From the NCBI GenBank assembly GCA_963727495.1, contig CAVSGQ010000006.1, positions 1,116,001 through 1,180,000 on the forward strand: DNA of 64,000 nucleotides, read 5' to 3'. This DNA comes from Actinophytocola sp963727495 (GTDB taxonomy: Bacteria > Actinomycetota > Actinomycetes > Mycobacteriales > Pseudonocardiaceae). Positions 36,485-45,979 of this stretch are shown piece by piece. Below the pieces are notes generated by a model. The model did not search any database. It was not told where the DNA came from and was given only the letters and a program-made list of their open reading frames with translations. The position numbers were made by a program, and so were the translations under genes. How positions within the stretch are numbered: position 1 is the first letter of the stretch; every line of letters starts with the position of its first letter.

Positions 36485-36859
36485 GTGTATCTACAGGACG
36501 GTGGTTCCGGGGCCGCCCCTGCGGGACCGACGTTCACGGGCACTCAGCGCCTGCGCATCGAGCCCTCCGCGATCCCACAGGCGCTCACGGCCTTCCGGGA
36601 GGCGCACGAGCGCGTCCTGAAGAAGGTCGACCAGCTGGGTTCGCTGCCCGTGGACAAGTGGGCGGGAGACCCGGTCAGCGGTGAGACGGCGACGGTGTTC
36701 ACCCAACGGACCAACGGCGGCGGCGCCGACTCGGCGATCGCCTGCCTCACCGGTTACGAGGAACAGCTCCGCAACGCGATCGACTCGCTGGAGCAGGCGC
36801 ACGCCGAGTACCTGGCGATCGAGGGGACCAACACGGACCGCTGGGGCAAGTACAACTAG
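36485..36859 (+). CDS. PE-like T7SS small protein
   Basis: A 124-residue helical protein starting GTG 36485 after GGGAGACGAACC. The central part forms two helices (IPQALTAFREAHERVLKKVDQL ... AIACLTGYEEQL). EYLAIEG near the C terminus fits the YxxxD/E export signal. It precedes a PPE-like gene by 51 bp and that is followed by EspG, so it holds the PE place in the second island. No signal peptide is present. Function inferred from context. Confidence 0.65.
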   Translation: MYLQDGGSGAAPAGPTFTGTQRLRIEPSAIPQALTAFREAHERVLKKVDQLGSLPVDKWAGDPVSGETATVFTQRTNGGGADSAIACLTGYEEQLRNAIDSLEQAHAEYLAIEGTNTDRWGKYN

Positions 36860-36910
36860 GCCGACCAGGACCAGGCCAACCACCAGTCAGCACGCGAAGG
36901 ATCGATCTCC

Positions 36911-38407
36911 ATGGGTCACCACCGTTGGCGGGGCTACGGGCACTCCCAGCTCTACGAAATGATCAACAGCGGTCTGGGGCCGGCCGCATCCGAGCCGCAG
37001 TCGAGCTACTGGAAGGGCCTCACCGAGGAGCTCGGCCAGGTCGACGAGACGCTGAACAAGAAGCTCACCGACATGGGCGCCTCCTGGGAGGGCCAGGCGG
37101 CCGAGAGCGCGCAGAGCGGCCTCACCCCGCTCGCCGCGTGGGCCAGCGACGCCGAGTCCGGCTCGTCGGTGATGCAGACCTCGGCGGAGCTGCAGGCCGA
37201 CTACATCTCCGACGCGCGGGCGCAGATGCCCGAGCCGGTCGAGGTCACCACGCCGGCGCCGTCCGGCTGGCAGATGGCCGCGGCCGCCGCCGGAGCGCTC
37301 ACCGGCAACCCGGGGCCCGCCGTGGCGGTCGCCTCCCAGGCGGCAGACCACGAGGCGCAGGAGTCCGCACAGAACGAGGCCGAGCAGAAGGCCGTGCAGA
37401 CCATGCAGACCTACGAGAGCAGCAGCACCTGGAACCGGGACACGCTCGGCACGTTCGTCGCGCCGCCGGACGTGGTCATCGCCACGCCGGCGCCGCAGGG
37501 CGGCACGCCGGGTGCGGTGGCCCCGGTGGCGAGCCACGCCGGTCCCCACGCGCAGGGCAGCACCCAGTCGACGTCGAGCAGCAGCGCCACCGTGCCGACC
37601 GGCAACGGCACCAACAGCCCCACCGGCACCCTGGTGCCCCACGGCGGCACCACGCAACCGCCGAGCACCCAGGTGCCGCCGGGCGGGTCCGTGTCGGCCC
37701 CGCCCGCGGCCGCGACGACGCCGTCCGGCGTGCTGCCGGCGACCGCCCCGCCGCCGGTCACCACCCAGCCCGGGCCCGGCGTGCCCACGCCGACGCTCAA
37801 CACGGGCAACCCGCTCCCGTCGAACACCAACACGGTGCTGCCGACCTTCGGCAACACGAACACCAAGCTGCCGGTCGGCGAGGGCCCGCTCACCGGCGGC
37901 AACCGCGGACCGATCATCGGCGGCAACCGGGTCACCCCGTTCGAGGGCGGCGGTCGCGGTCCGGTCGAGGGTGGCACGCGCGGACCGCTGACCGGCGGCA
38001 CCCGTGGCCCGCTCACCGGCGGGCCGGGCGAGAACGCGGGCAACGTCGCGCGCCGGGGGGTGCCGCTGCGCGGCGGCCTGCCGGGTGCCGCGGGACTCGA
38101 GGCCGACGGCGTCCGGTCCAACTCGCCGTTCCGCGGCGGGGCCGGTGCCGGCGGCGCGGTGCCCGGCGAGAGCGCCGCGGTCCGCGGCCGCCCGGGTGCG
38201 GCGAGCGCGGCCGGCGGCCGGGGCGCGGCGGAGGCCGGTGCCCGCCGTGGCGTGAACGGCCCGATGGGCGCCGGGGGCCGGCGCGCCGACGGCGAGGACG
38301 AGGACGAGCGCTTCGCGCCGAACTACCTGCTGGAGACCGAGGACGTGTTCGGCGACGACCGCCGGGTCTCGCCCACCGTCATCGGGGAGCCCACGCCGGA
38401 GCAGTAG
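36911..38407 (+). CDS. PPE-like T7SS substrate with Gly/Arg/Pro-rich repeats
   Basis: A 498-residue protein from ATG 36911. Residues 1-180 are helical with a WxG turn (MGASWEGQAAES near residue 60). Residues 190-440 are low complexity, including tandem RGPLTGG-T units at about 37970-38030. The acidic C terminus EDVFGDDRRVSPTVIG mirrors that of 2361-3581. EspG follows 77 bp later. It is probably exported through an ESX system whose core components are not in this window. Confidence 0.78.
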   Translation: MGHHRWRGYGHSQLYEMINSGLGPAASEPQSSYWKGLTEELGQVDETLNKKLTDMGASWEGQAAESAQSGLTPLAAWASDAESGSSVMQTSAELQADYISDARAQMPEPVEVTTPAPSGWQMAAAAAGALTGNPGPAVAVASQAADHEAQESAQNEAEQKAVQTMQTYESSSTWNRDTLGTFVAPPDVVIATPAPQGGTPGAVAPVASHAGPHAQGSTQSTSSSSATVPTGNGTNSPTGTLVPHGGTTQPPSTQVPPGGSVSAPPAAATTPSGVLPATAPPPVTTQPGPGVPTPTLNTGNPLPSNTNTVLPTFGNTNTKLPVGEGPLTGGNRGPIIGGNRVTPFEGGGRGPVEGGTRGPLTGGTRGPLTGGPGENAGNVARRGVPLRGGLPGAAGLEADGVRSNSPFRGGAGAGGAVPGESAAVRGRPGAASAAGGRGAAEAGARRGVNGPMGAGGRRADGEDEDERFAPNYLLETEDVFGDDRRVSPTVIGEPTPEQ

Positions 38408-38484
38408 CGGCGACAACCACACGGTCGGGGCGGGGCGTCGCGAAGGCGGCGTCCCGCCCCGTTTCGCTGAGTAAGGTTGGGCTG

Positions 38485-39297
38485 GTGACCAGCACGTTCC
38501 CGATCGGTGACCGGGACACCGAGCCGATCGTCCTGTCCGCGCTCGAGTTCGACGTGCTGTGGGAGCACCTGCGGCTCGGGCAGCTGCCGCTGGTGGTGAA
38601 GGTGCCCTCGCCGGGCAAGACCTACGACGAGCGCGCCCACCTCGAACAGCAGGCGTGGGCCGGGCTGGAGGAGCGTGGGCTGGGCAGGCCGGTGGAGATG
38701 CACCCGGTCATCGAGGACATCCTGTCGGTGCTGGCCAAGCCGGACCGCGAGGTCGACGCGCGCGCGTACGCCGGGCGCCACGTGCGCGTGCTGGCGGCGG
38801 CGACCGGCGACCTGGCCGGGGTGGCCGAGCTCAGCGAGGACCAGGTCACGCTGCGCCGGACGTCGGCGACCGGTCTGGGCGCCGCGGCGCTCGCGGCCCT
38901 GCCCGCGTCCCCGGCAGGCCCGGGGCGGTCGGTGACGCTGCGCACCGAGGACTTCGAGGCGTCGGCACACGGCTCGGAGGGCACCCGCGAGGGGTTCCGG
39001 AAGGCGCTGCTGGACCGGGGGGTCCGCACCGACGACGCGCTGGCGCTGGCGGAGATGATCAAGGACGTGTCCGGGACGGGCAACTTCGGCGCCGCGGCGC
39101 GTGACCGGTTCGGGCGGCGGCGGCGAGCCGAGCGCGTGGTGTCGTTCTTCGACACCGAGGACGGGCGCTACGTGCAGATCCGCCGCCCGGCGCCGGACGG
39201 CGCCCTGTGGACCACCATCTCGCCGGCCGACGCGCGCAACCTCACCCACCACGTCGAGGAGCTGCTCGACGAGGTCGTCCGCGAGGCCGCGTCCTGA
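38485..39297 (+). CDS. EspG-family ESX secretion-associated chaperone
   Basis: A 270-residue cytoplasmic protein from GTG 38485. It shares with the EspG at 3578-4348 the opening IVLSALEFDVLWE, KVPSPGKTYDERA and the ending RAERVVSFFDTEDGRYV ... LWTTISPADARNL ... VEELLDEV. EspG proteins hold PE/PPE pairs in a soluble state and bring them to the ESX ATPase. The gene directly follows a PPE-like gene, repeating the order of the first island, and runs without a gap into a sterol-carrier-type gene. Confidence 0.85.
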   Translation: MTSTFPIGDRDTEPIVLSALEFDVLWEHLRLGQLPLVVKVPSPGKTYDERAHLEQQAWAGLEERGLGRPVEMHPVIEDILSVLAKPDREVDARAYAGRHVRVLAAATGDLAGVAELSEDQVTLRRTSATGLGAAALAALPASPAGPGRSVTLRTEDFEASAHGSEGTREGFRKALLDRGVRTDDALALAEMIKDVSGTGNFGAAARDRFGRRRRAERVVSFFDTEDGRYVQIRRPAPDGALWTTISPADARNLTHHVEELLDEVVREAAS

Positions 39298-39674
39298 CCG
39301 CGAGACACGTCGACCCGCACGAGCTCCGCGAGGCCGTCCTCGCGGTCGCCCCGTGGCTGGCCGGCACCGCCGGGCAGCCCCCGCGGCCGGCCCTGGCCGC
39401 CGCCGTCCGGCTCAGCCTGCGCACCCTGGCCCAGGACGCCCCCGGGCGCAGCGTCGAGGTGCGCGTGCCGCCGTTCGCGGCCGTGCAGTGCGTCGAGGGA
39501 CCGCGGCACACCCGAGGAACCCCGCCCAACGTGGTGGAGACCGACCCGCGGACGTGGCTCGAGCTGGCCACCGGCGCGCTGAGCTGGCCCGACGCGGTCG
39601 CGGCCGGCCGGATCACCGCGTCGGGCAACCGGGCCGACCTCTCCGCGCACCTCCCGCTGCTGCGCCTGCCCTGA
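39294..39674 (+). CDS. sterol carrier family protein, probable CTG start
   Basis: About 126 residues (LTARHVDPHELREAVLAVAPWLAG ... RSVEVRVPPFAAVQCVEGP ... RTWLELATGALSWPDAVAAGRITASGNRADL). The SCP2-like second half (TWLELATGALSW ... ASG) is characteristic. In M. tuberculosis an equivalent gene (Rv0807) precedes purF, and here purF follows after an inserted block. No ATG, GTG or TTG exists near the N terminus: CTG 39294, overlapping the EspG stop as CTGA and 7 nt after GCGAGG, is the best start, unless an indel hides the true one. Confidence 0.75.
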   Translation: MTARHVDPHELREAVLAVAPWLAGTAGQPPRPALAAAVRLSLRTLAQDAPGRSVEVRVPPFAAVQCVEGPRHTRGTPPNVVETDPRTWLELATGALSWPDAVAAGRITASGNRADLSAHLPLLRLP

Positions 39675-39680
39675 GGGGCG

Positions 39681-40076
39681 TCAGCCCAGCGCCCGCCCGG
39701 TGGTGCTGTGCACGTGCCCGGGGATCTCGCCCTCGTGGCGGTCGCCGGTCGTCGAGGTGCCCGCCGGCTCGAACATGAGGATCGCGCCGCCGGGCGAGGA
39801 CGGCTTGTGCTCGGTGCCCTTCGGCACCACGAACGTGTCGCCCCTGCCGAGGACGACCGTGGTCTCGCGGCCGTCGGCGTCGCGCAGGGCGATGTCGAAG
39901 CGGCCGTCGAGGACGAGGAAGAACTCGTCGGTGTCGTCGTGCACGTGCCAGACGTGCTCACCCCTGGTGTGCGCGATCCGGACGTCGTAGTCGTTCATGC
40001 GGGCCACGATCCGAGGGCTGTAGACGTCGTCGAAGGACGCGAGCGCCTCGGTCAGGTTGACCGGTCGTGTCTGCAT
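39681..40076 (-). CDS. cupin-domain protein
   Basis: A 131-residue single-domain cupin from ATG 40076 (MQTRPVNLTEALASFDD). Motif 1 is HVWHVHDDTDEFFLVLDGRF, which supplies two His and the Glu of the metal site, and motif 2 is around VVPKGTEHKPSSPGG with the third His. Such small cupins isomerise sugars or bind metals; no specific reaction can be read. It ends seven bases after the sterol carrier gene, convergent with it. Confidence 0.85.
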   Translation of the reverse strand: MQTRPVNLTEALASFDDVYSPRIVARMNDYDVRIAHTRGEHVWHVHDDTDEFFLVLDGRFDIALRDADGRETTVVLGRGDTFVVPKGTEHKPSSPGGAILMFEPAGTSTTGDRHEGEIPGHVHSTTGRALG

Positions 40077-40131
40077 GCCCCGATCGTGCACCGGGACGGG
40101 CCCGGCGCGCTTGTACGTTCCTGGCCCGGGC

Positions 40132-42063
40132 TCAGAACAGCCGGCCCAGCGTGTTCTCGTACACGTCCCGGCCACCCTCCACGACGTCGCCGAGCGTGCC
40201 CACCACGACGTCGCCCGCGTCGTTCAGCAGCTCGCCGCCGGTGTCGCGCAGCTCGTCCCACGCGGCGTCCCAGTCGCCGTGCAGCGCGTCGCCACCCGCG
40301 TCCCACAGGCCGCCGCCCACGTCGTCGACGACGTCCACGGCCTCCTTGCCGAGGTTCCCCACGCCGTCGATCGCCGGGCCGACCACCGGCAGGTCCGAGC
40401 CGGGCAGCGACGGCGGCAGCGGGGAGTCCTGCCAGCGCGGACCGGTCACCGCGTCGTAGTGGCCCGTCGCGATGTCGCCGAGGTTGCGCAGCGACTCCGA
40501 GCCGTCCTGGTAGTAGGCGCTGTGCGCGCCCAGCAGGTTCTCCTCGGTGCCGGCGCCGAACAGGTCGGCGCCGAACGCGTCGTCGTACGGCGAGGTCGAC
40601 GAGCCGTCCTCGGTGAACCAGTCGCCGCTGGTGGCCTGCACGATCGGGTCGTGCTCGGTCATCCCCGCCCACACGTGCCCGGCGCCCGGCGAGAGCTGGT
40701 CCACGCCGGACGCCCCGACCCCGGGCGAGCCGAGGAACGCGATGTCGTCCGCGGCGAGCCCGTGCATGGCCGCGTACCCCACCGCCACGCTGCCGTAGCT
40801 GTGGCCCAGCGCGGTCACGTGCGGGTCGTGCCCGGCCGCCTCGGCCGCCGCCCGGTAGCCGTCCACATCGGACACCAGGTACCCGCCGCCCGCGCGGGCG
40901 GCGTCGGCCGAGGTGGCGTTCGGGTCCCAGGACGGGGCGTCGTAGTCCAGCCACGCCACGGTCGCGTTGTGCGATCCCGGCGCGGCGGCGTCCATCTGCT
41001 CGCGCAGCTCGAGGGCCTGGCCGTTCGGGAACCCGTTGTCCAGCGTTGTGCCGACCCCGGGCACGGTGACCGCGAGGTTGTCCGCGGTGTCCGGGTTGCC
41101 GAACGCCACCGCCAGCGTGCCGTCCTGGCGGCCCGGCCCGACCGGGTCGTAGGACAGCACGTACACCTCGTCCGGCGCGCGCGACCGCGCGTCGGCGACC
41201 CGCTGCGCGGCGGCGGTGGCGTTGTCCAGCCGGCGGTTCACGTCCTGCCGCCGGTCGAGCAGGTCGGCCAGCGCCGGGTCGGCCCGCAGCGCGCTCTCGT
41301 CGGCCGGGTCGATGCCCAGCTCGCCGGCCCGCCGGGCGATCCGCGCGTCCAGGCCGGCGTGCGCGGCACCCAGCCGGGTGCGGTCGGCCTCGATCCGCCG
41401 CCGGTTCGCGCCGTCGAGCACCTCGGCCGGCAGCCCGCGCAGCCGGCCCAGCTCGTCGAACCGGGACGCCGCCAGCCGGTCCCGTTCGGCCTGCGACACG
41501 CCCCGCCACCACGCGGCCACCGCGCGCGGGTCGGACCCCGGCGGTGGCACGGCCGGGCCCGCCTGCCGCGCGGTGCCGCCCCGGGACGCGCCCGCGGTCT
41601 CCGCGAAGGCGGGCCGGATCTCGCCGAGCGCCCCGGCGTAGGCGCGCAGCGTCTGCTCGTACCCGTCGCGGATGGTGCCGAGCGCCCGGCCGACCCGCCA
41701 GGCGAGCGCCGCCTCGGCCGCGGCGGTCATGCCCGCGGGCCGCGACCGCCACGCCGCGATCGCGGCGTCCGCCGCCGTGCGCATGGTCCCGCAGGCACCG
41801 GCCGCCGCCTCGATCACCCGCGCGGCCCGGTCGAGCCGCCCGTGCGCCGCCGACGTGGCCGCCGCGGACAGCGACGAGCGGGCGGCGAACGCGTCGGCCG
41901 CCGCGCCCCGCCAGCCGGCCGCGGCGCTCGCGGCACCGCCGTCCAGCGCGGACCGGGCCAGCGTCAGCGCCGACATCGCGGCGGTCACCGGTTCGGCGGC
42001 GGTGCGGATCCGTCCCGGGTCGCCGCCGGCCAGCCGCGCGTACAGCTCCTCGGGGTCGATCAT
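40132..42063 (-). CDS. DUF1023 alpha/beta hydrolase with N-terminal helical T7SS-like region
   Basis: A 643-residue protein from ATG 42063. Residues 1-330 are Ala-rich helical (MIDPEELYARLAGGD; AGWRGAAADAFAAR is a WxG-like turn), like the N-terminal part of WXG-type exported proteins. Residues 350-560 form the DUF1023 hydrolase: VTVPGVGTTLDNGF, TVAWLDYDAP, the nucleophile elbow TALGHSYGSVAVG with Ser, FLGSPGVGA and AGMTEHDPI. A C-terminal tail rich in Gly/Asp/Val repeats follows. Its start overlaps the EspC-like gene at 42060-42383 by four bases, so the two are likely an exported pair. The ester substrate is unknown. Confidence 0.82.
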   Translation of the reverse strand: MIDPEELYARLAGGDPGRIRTAAEPVTAAMSALTLARSALDGGAASAAAGWRGAAADAFAARSSLSAAATSAAHGRLDRAARVIEAAAGACGTMRTAADAAIAAWRSRPAGMTAAAEAALAWRVGRALGTIRDGYEQTLRAYAGALGEIRPAFAETAGASRGGTARQAGPAVPPPGSDPRAVAAWWRGVSQAERDRLAASRFDELGRLRGLPAEVLDGANRRRIEADRTRLGAAHAGLDARIARRAGELGIDPADESALRADPALADLLDRRQDVNRRLDNATAAAQRVADARSRAPDEVYVLSYDPVGPGRQDGTLAVAFGNPDTADNLAVTVPGVGTTLDNGFPNGQALELREQMDAAAPGSHNATVAWLDYDAPSWDPNATSADAARAGGGYLVSDVDGYRAAAEAAGHDPHVTALGHSYGSVAVGYAAMHGLAADDIAFLGSPGVGASGVDQLSPGAGHVWAGMTEHDPIVQATSGDWFTEDGSSTSPYDDAFGADLFGAGTEENLLGAHSAYYQDGSESLRNLGDIATGHYDAVTGPRWQDSPLPPSLPGSDLPVVGPAIDGVGNLGKEAVDVVDDVGGGLWDAGGDALHGDWDAAWDELRDTGGELLNDAGDVVVGTLGDVVEGGRDVYENTLGRLF

Positions 42064-42383
42064 GCCGGCTCCCGCGCGGCGCGGAGCACGCCCGCGGCCG
42101 CGCCGTCGTCGCGGCGCTCGTAGTCGCCCGCGCCGGCGACCAGCCCGTCGGCCGCGTCGCCGACCCACTCGCTGCCGTGCCGCAGGTCCTCGGCGTGCTC
42201 GCCGACGAACCTCGCGAACGCGCCGGCCAGCTCGTCGGCCGCGGGGACCTCGCCCAGCGCGGCCGGCACCAGCTGCGCCGACGAGAGCAGTGACGCGGCG
42301 TCACCGACCGCGTCCGATCCGGCGTGGACCTCGCGCGACGCGCCCCGCAGCGCCGCCGGGTCCACCTGGTAACCATCGGCCAC
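42060..42383 (-). CDS. EspC/WXG-like T7SS target protein
   Basis: A 107-residue helical protein from GTG 42383, placed 5-6 nt after GGGAGG. It begins VADGYQVDPAALRGASREVHAG and its C-terminal part contains DYERRDD, which fits the YxxxD export motif. No signal peptide or TM helix is present. It overlaps the DUF1023 hydrolase gene (ATGA), which suggests co-translation and co-export. A longer reading frame upstream lacks a ribosome site and was not used. Confidence 0.75.
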   Translation of the reverse strand: MADGYQVDPAALRGASREVHAGSDAVGDAASLLSSAQLVPAALGEVPAADELAGAFARFVGEHAEDLRHGSEWVGDAADGLVAGAGDYERRDDGAAAGVLRAAREPA

Positions 42384-42492
42384 GACGACCTCCCATACCG
42401 GGTGCGCTCTGAAATTAACCGACAACACGGGTGCGTAGTGTGTCTTGGCGCGCACTGTGTGCATGTGCGCACGAGCGGACGGGAGGGCGGGC

Positions 42493-43221
42493 ATGCCGGT
42501 GTGGACCACGGCGCGGTGGCTGGAGGTGTTCACCGCGCAGGCGGCGATGTTCCGCGAGGCGGTCGGGCGCGCGGACCCCGCCGCCGACGTGCCGTCCTGT
42601 CCGGGCTGGACGTTCACCGAGCTGACCGTGCACGTCGGACGGTTCCTCGAGCAGGTCCGCCGCTACCTCGCCGGCGGCAGCCCGGTCCGGCTGCGCCCGC
42701 CCCCGGCCGGGCTGCCGGCCGACCCGCTCGGCCACCTCGACGAGCAGCTGGTCGCGGCCACCGAGGTGCTCGCGGCCATTCCGGGCAACCGTCCCGTGTG
42801 GACGTTCTCGCCGGCGGCGCCGGACCTCGCCCGGGTGTGGCACCGCCGTGCCGCGCACGAGCTGAACCTGCGCCGCTGGGACGCCCAGGCCGCGCTGCGC
42901 ACGCTGGTGCCGACCGACCGGGAGCAGGCCGCGGACGCCGTCGACGAGCTGCTCGGCACGCTGCTCGCCGCGCGGCTGCTGACCGACTCCCCGCCGACTG
43001 CCGCGGGCACCGCGGTGGTGTCCGGCACGGACGGTCCGCGGGAGTGGTTCGTCCGCCTCGCCCCCGGCGAGGTGCCCCTGGTTCGGCCCGCGGTGCGCGG
43101 CGAGCCGGCCGCCGCTCACCTGACCGGCCGAACCGAGAACCTGCTCTACCAGCTGTGGAACCGCATGCAGCTCACCGGTTCGGGTGACACCGCGGTGCTG
43201 CACGCACTCAGAATGAGCTGA
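42493..43221 (+). CDS. maleylpyruvate isomerase family mycothiol-dependent enzyme
   Basis: A 242-residue protein from ATG 42493, six nt after GGGAGGGC. It has the DinB-like four-helix N-terminal domain of mycothiol-dependent isomerases (ARWLEVFTAQAAMFREAV, VPSCPGWTFTELTVHVGRFLEQV, VWHRRAAHELNLRRWDAQA), with His residues placed for metal and mycothiol binding. A small C-terminal domain follows. Mycothiol use is an actinobacterial trait. The substrate is unknown and the gene simply precedes purF. Confidence 0.82.
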   Translation: MPVWTTARWLEVFTAQAAMFREAVGRADPAADVPSCPGWTFTELTVHVGRFLEQVRRYLAGGSPVRLRPPPAGLPADPLGHLDEQLVAATEVLAAIPGNRPVWTFSPAAPDLARVWHRRAAHELNLRRWDAQAALRTLVPTDREQAADAVDELLGTLLAARLLTDSPPTAAGTAVVSGTDGPREWFVRLAPGEVPLVRPAVRGEPAAAHLTGRTENLLYQLWNRMQLTGSGDTAVLHALRMS

Positions 43222-43306
43222 CCGCCACTCCGGCGCGTCGCGCTGTTCCGGCCGGCGGCGACCTACACTGGACACACCTGACGCCGTCCGCAGGGGAGCA
43301 GCCTCG

Positions 43307-44818
43307 GTGGTCACCGACCAGATCGACGTGCCGGAACCCGAGCCCCGCGAGGAGTGCGGCGTGTTCGGGGTGTGGGCCCAGGGCGAGGAGGTCGCCAAGC
43401 TCACCTTCTACGGGCTCTACGCGCTGCAGCACCGCGGGCAGGAGGCCGCGGGCATCTCGGTGTCCGACGGCCGGCAGATCGTGGTGTTCAAGGATCTCGG
43501 CCTGGTCAGCCAGGTGTTCGACGAGCAGACCCTGTCCTCGCTGCGCGGGCACGTCGCGGTCGGGCACTGCCGCTACTCCACCACCGGCTCGACGACGTGG
43601 GAGAACGCGCAGCCGACGTTCCGCAACACCGTCGACGGCGGCGGGTTGTCCCTCGGCCACAACGGCAACCTCGTCAACACCGCCGAGCTGCTGGACCGGG
43701 CCCGGGCGGCCGGTATCCGCACCAACAACGGGGCGACCACCGACTCCGACCTGCTCTGCGGGCTGCTCGCGGCCGGGGCCGCCGACCGCGGCATCGAGCA
43801 GGCCGCGCTCGAGCTGCTGCCGGCCGTGCGCGGGGCGTTCTGCCTGGTGTTCGCGGACGAGACCACGCTGTACGCGGCCCGCGACGCGCACGGCGTGCGG
43901 CCGCTCGTGATCGGCCGGCTGCAGCGCGGCTGGGTGGTGGCGAGCGAGACCGCCGCGCTGGACATCGTCGGCGCGTCGTTCGTGCGCGAGGTCGAGCCCG
44001 GCGAGCTGCTGGCCATCGACCAGAACGGGCTGCGCTCGTCCCGGTTCGGCAACCCCGAGCCGAAGGGCTGCCTGTTCGAGTACGTCTACCTGGCCCGGCC
44101 GGACACCACGATCTCCGGCCGCTCGGTGCACGCCACCCGGGTGGAGATCGGCCGGCGGCTCGCGCTGGAGGCGCCCGCCGAGGCCGACCTGGTCATCCCG
44201 GTGCCCGAGTCCGGCACGCCGGCCGCGATCGGCTACGCGCAGGGCTCGGAGATCCCGTACGGCTCCGGCCTGGTGAAGAACGCCTACGTGGGCCGCACGT
44301 TCATCCAGCCCTCGCAGACCATCCGCCAGCTGGGCATCCGGCTCAAGCTCAACCCGCTCAAGGACGTCATCCGCGGCAAGCGGCTGGTCGTCGTCGACGA
44401 CTCGATCGTGCGCGGCAACACCCAGCGGGCGCTGGTGCGGATGCTGCGCGAGTCCGGCGCGGTCGAGGTGCACGTGCGGATCGCGTCGCCGCCGGTGCGC
44501 TGGCCGTGCTTCTACGGCATCGACTTCGCCTCCCGCGCCGAGCTCATCGCGAACGGCATGGAGACCGAGGACATCCGCCGCTCGATCGGCGCCGACACGC
44601 TGGGCTACGTGTCGCTGGACGGCCTGGTCGCGGCCAGCGAGCAGCCGCGCAGCCGGCTGTGCATGGCCTGCTTCGACGGCAAGTACCCGATCGAGCTGCC
44701 GGACGAGGCGCTGATCGGCAAGCACCTCCTCGAGGGGCTGGAGAAAGGTGTCGCGGGCTCCGCCGCCCCGGTCGTGCCCGCCGGATATGGTGCGGAGGAC
44801 GCACTCCAGCGACCCTGA
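43307..44818 (+). CDS. purF: amidophosphoribosyltransferase
   Basis: First step of de novo purine synthesis: PRPP plus glutamine gives phosphoribosylamine. 503 residues from GTG 43307 with a short propeptide before the N-terminal nucleophile Cys (REECGVFGVWAQGEE). The glutaminase domain has GHCRYSTTGSTTWENAQP and SLGHNGNLVN. The PRPP loop is LVVVDDSIVRGNT. The Cys of RLCMACFDGKYPI fit the [4Fe-4S] cluster of the Bacillus-type enzyme, which must be cut to be active. purM follows after 10 bp. Confidence 0.97.
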   Translation: MVTDQIDVPEPEPREECGVFGVWAQGEEVAKLTFYGLYALQHRGQEAAGISVSDGRQIVVFKDLGLVSQVFDEQTLSSLRGHVAVGHCRYSTTGSTTWENAQPTFRNTVDGGGLSLGHNGNLVNTAELLDRARAAGIRTNNGATTDSDLLCGLLAAGAADRGIEQAALELLPAVRGAFCLVFADETTLYAARDAHGVRPLVIGRLQRGWVVASETAALDIVGASFVREVEPGELLAIDQNGLRSSRFGNPEPKGCLFEYVYLARPDTTISGRSVHATRVEIGRRLALEAPAEADLVIPVPESGTPAAIGYAQGSEIPYGSGLVKNAYVGRTFIQPSQTIRQLGIRLKLNPLKDVIRGKRLVVVDDSIVRGNTQRALVRMLRESGAVEVHVRIASPPVRWPCFYGIDFASRAELIANGMETEDIRRSIGADTLGYVSLDGLVAASEQPRSRLCMACFDGKYPIELPDEALIGKHLLEGLEKGVAGSAAPVVPAGYGAEDALQRP

Positions 44819-44828
44819 ACCGGGAACC

Positions 44829-45911
<1,083 letters not shown>

Positions 45912-45924
45912 AGCGTCGCGTGGG

Positions 45925-45952
45925 GCAACCGGAACCGGGCCGGCGCCGTATC
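45925..45952 (+). promoter_or_regulatory. ECF-type promoter motif before SigE-family sigma gene
   Basis: GCAACC at 45925-45930, a 16-bp spacer, then CGTATC at 45947-45952, 27 bp before the GTG of the sigma gene. It resembles the element at 11324-11351 in front of the paralogous sigma gene. Probably recognised by an ECF sigma factor, perhaps the one it precedes. Confidence 0.5.
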
Positions 45953-45979
45953 ACGGGGGGATGAGAGGAACGCGGGTTC

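Noticed and set aside
37960..38040. Tandem repeats taken for a CRISPR array
   Set aside because: The repetition encodes RGPLTGG units inside a PPE-like protein; there are no spacers or cas genes.
39207..39293. Upstream GTG 39207 as start of the sterol carrier gene
   Set aside because: It would add 29 residues of Arg/Pro/His-rich shadow sequence lying wholly inside the EspG gene, unlike the family.
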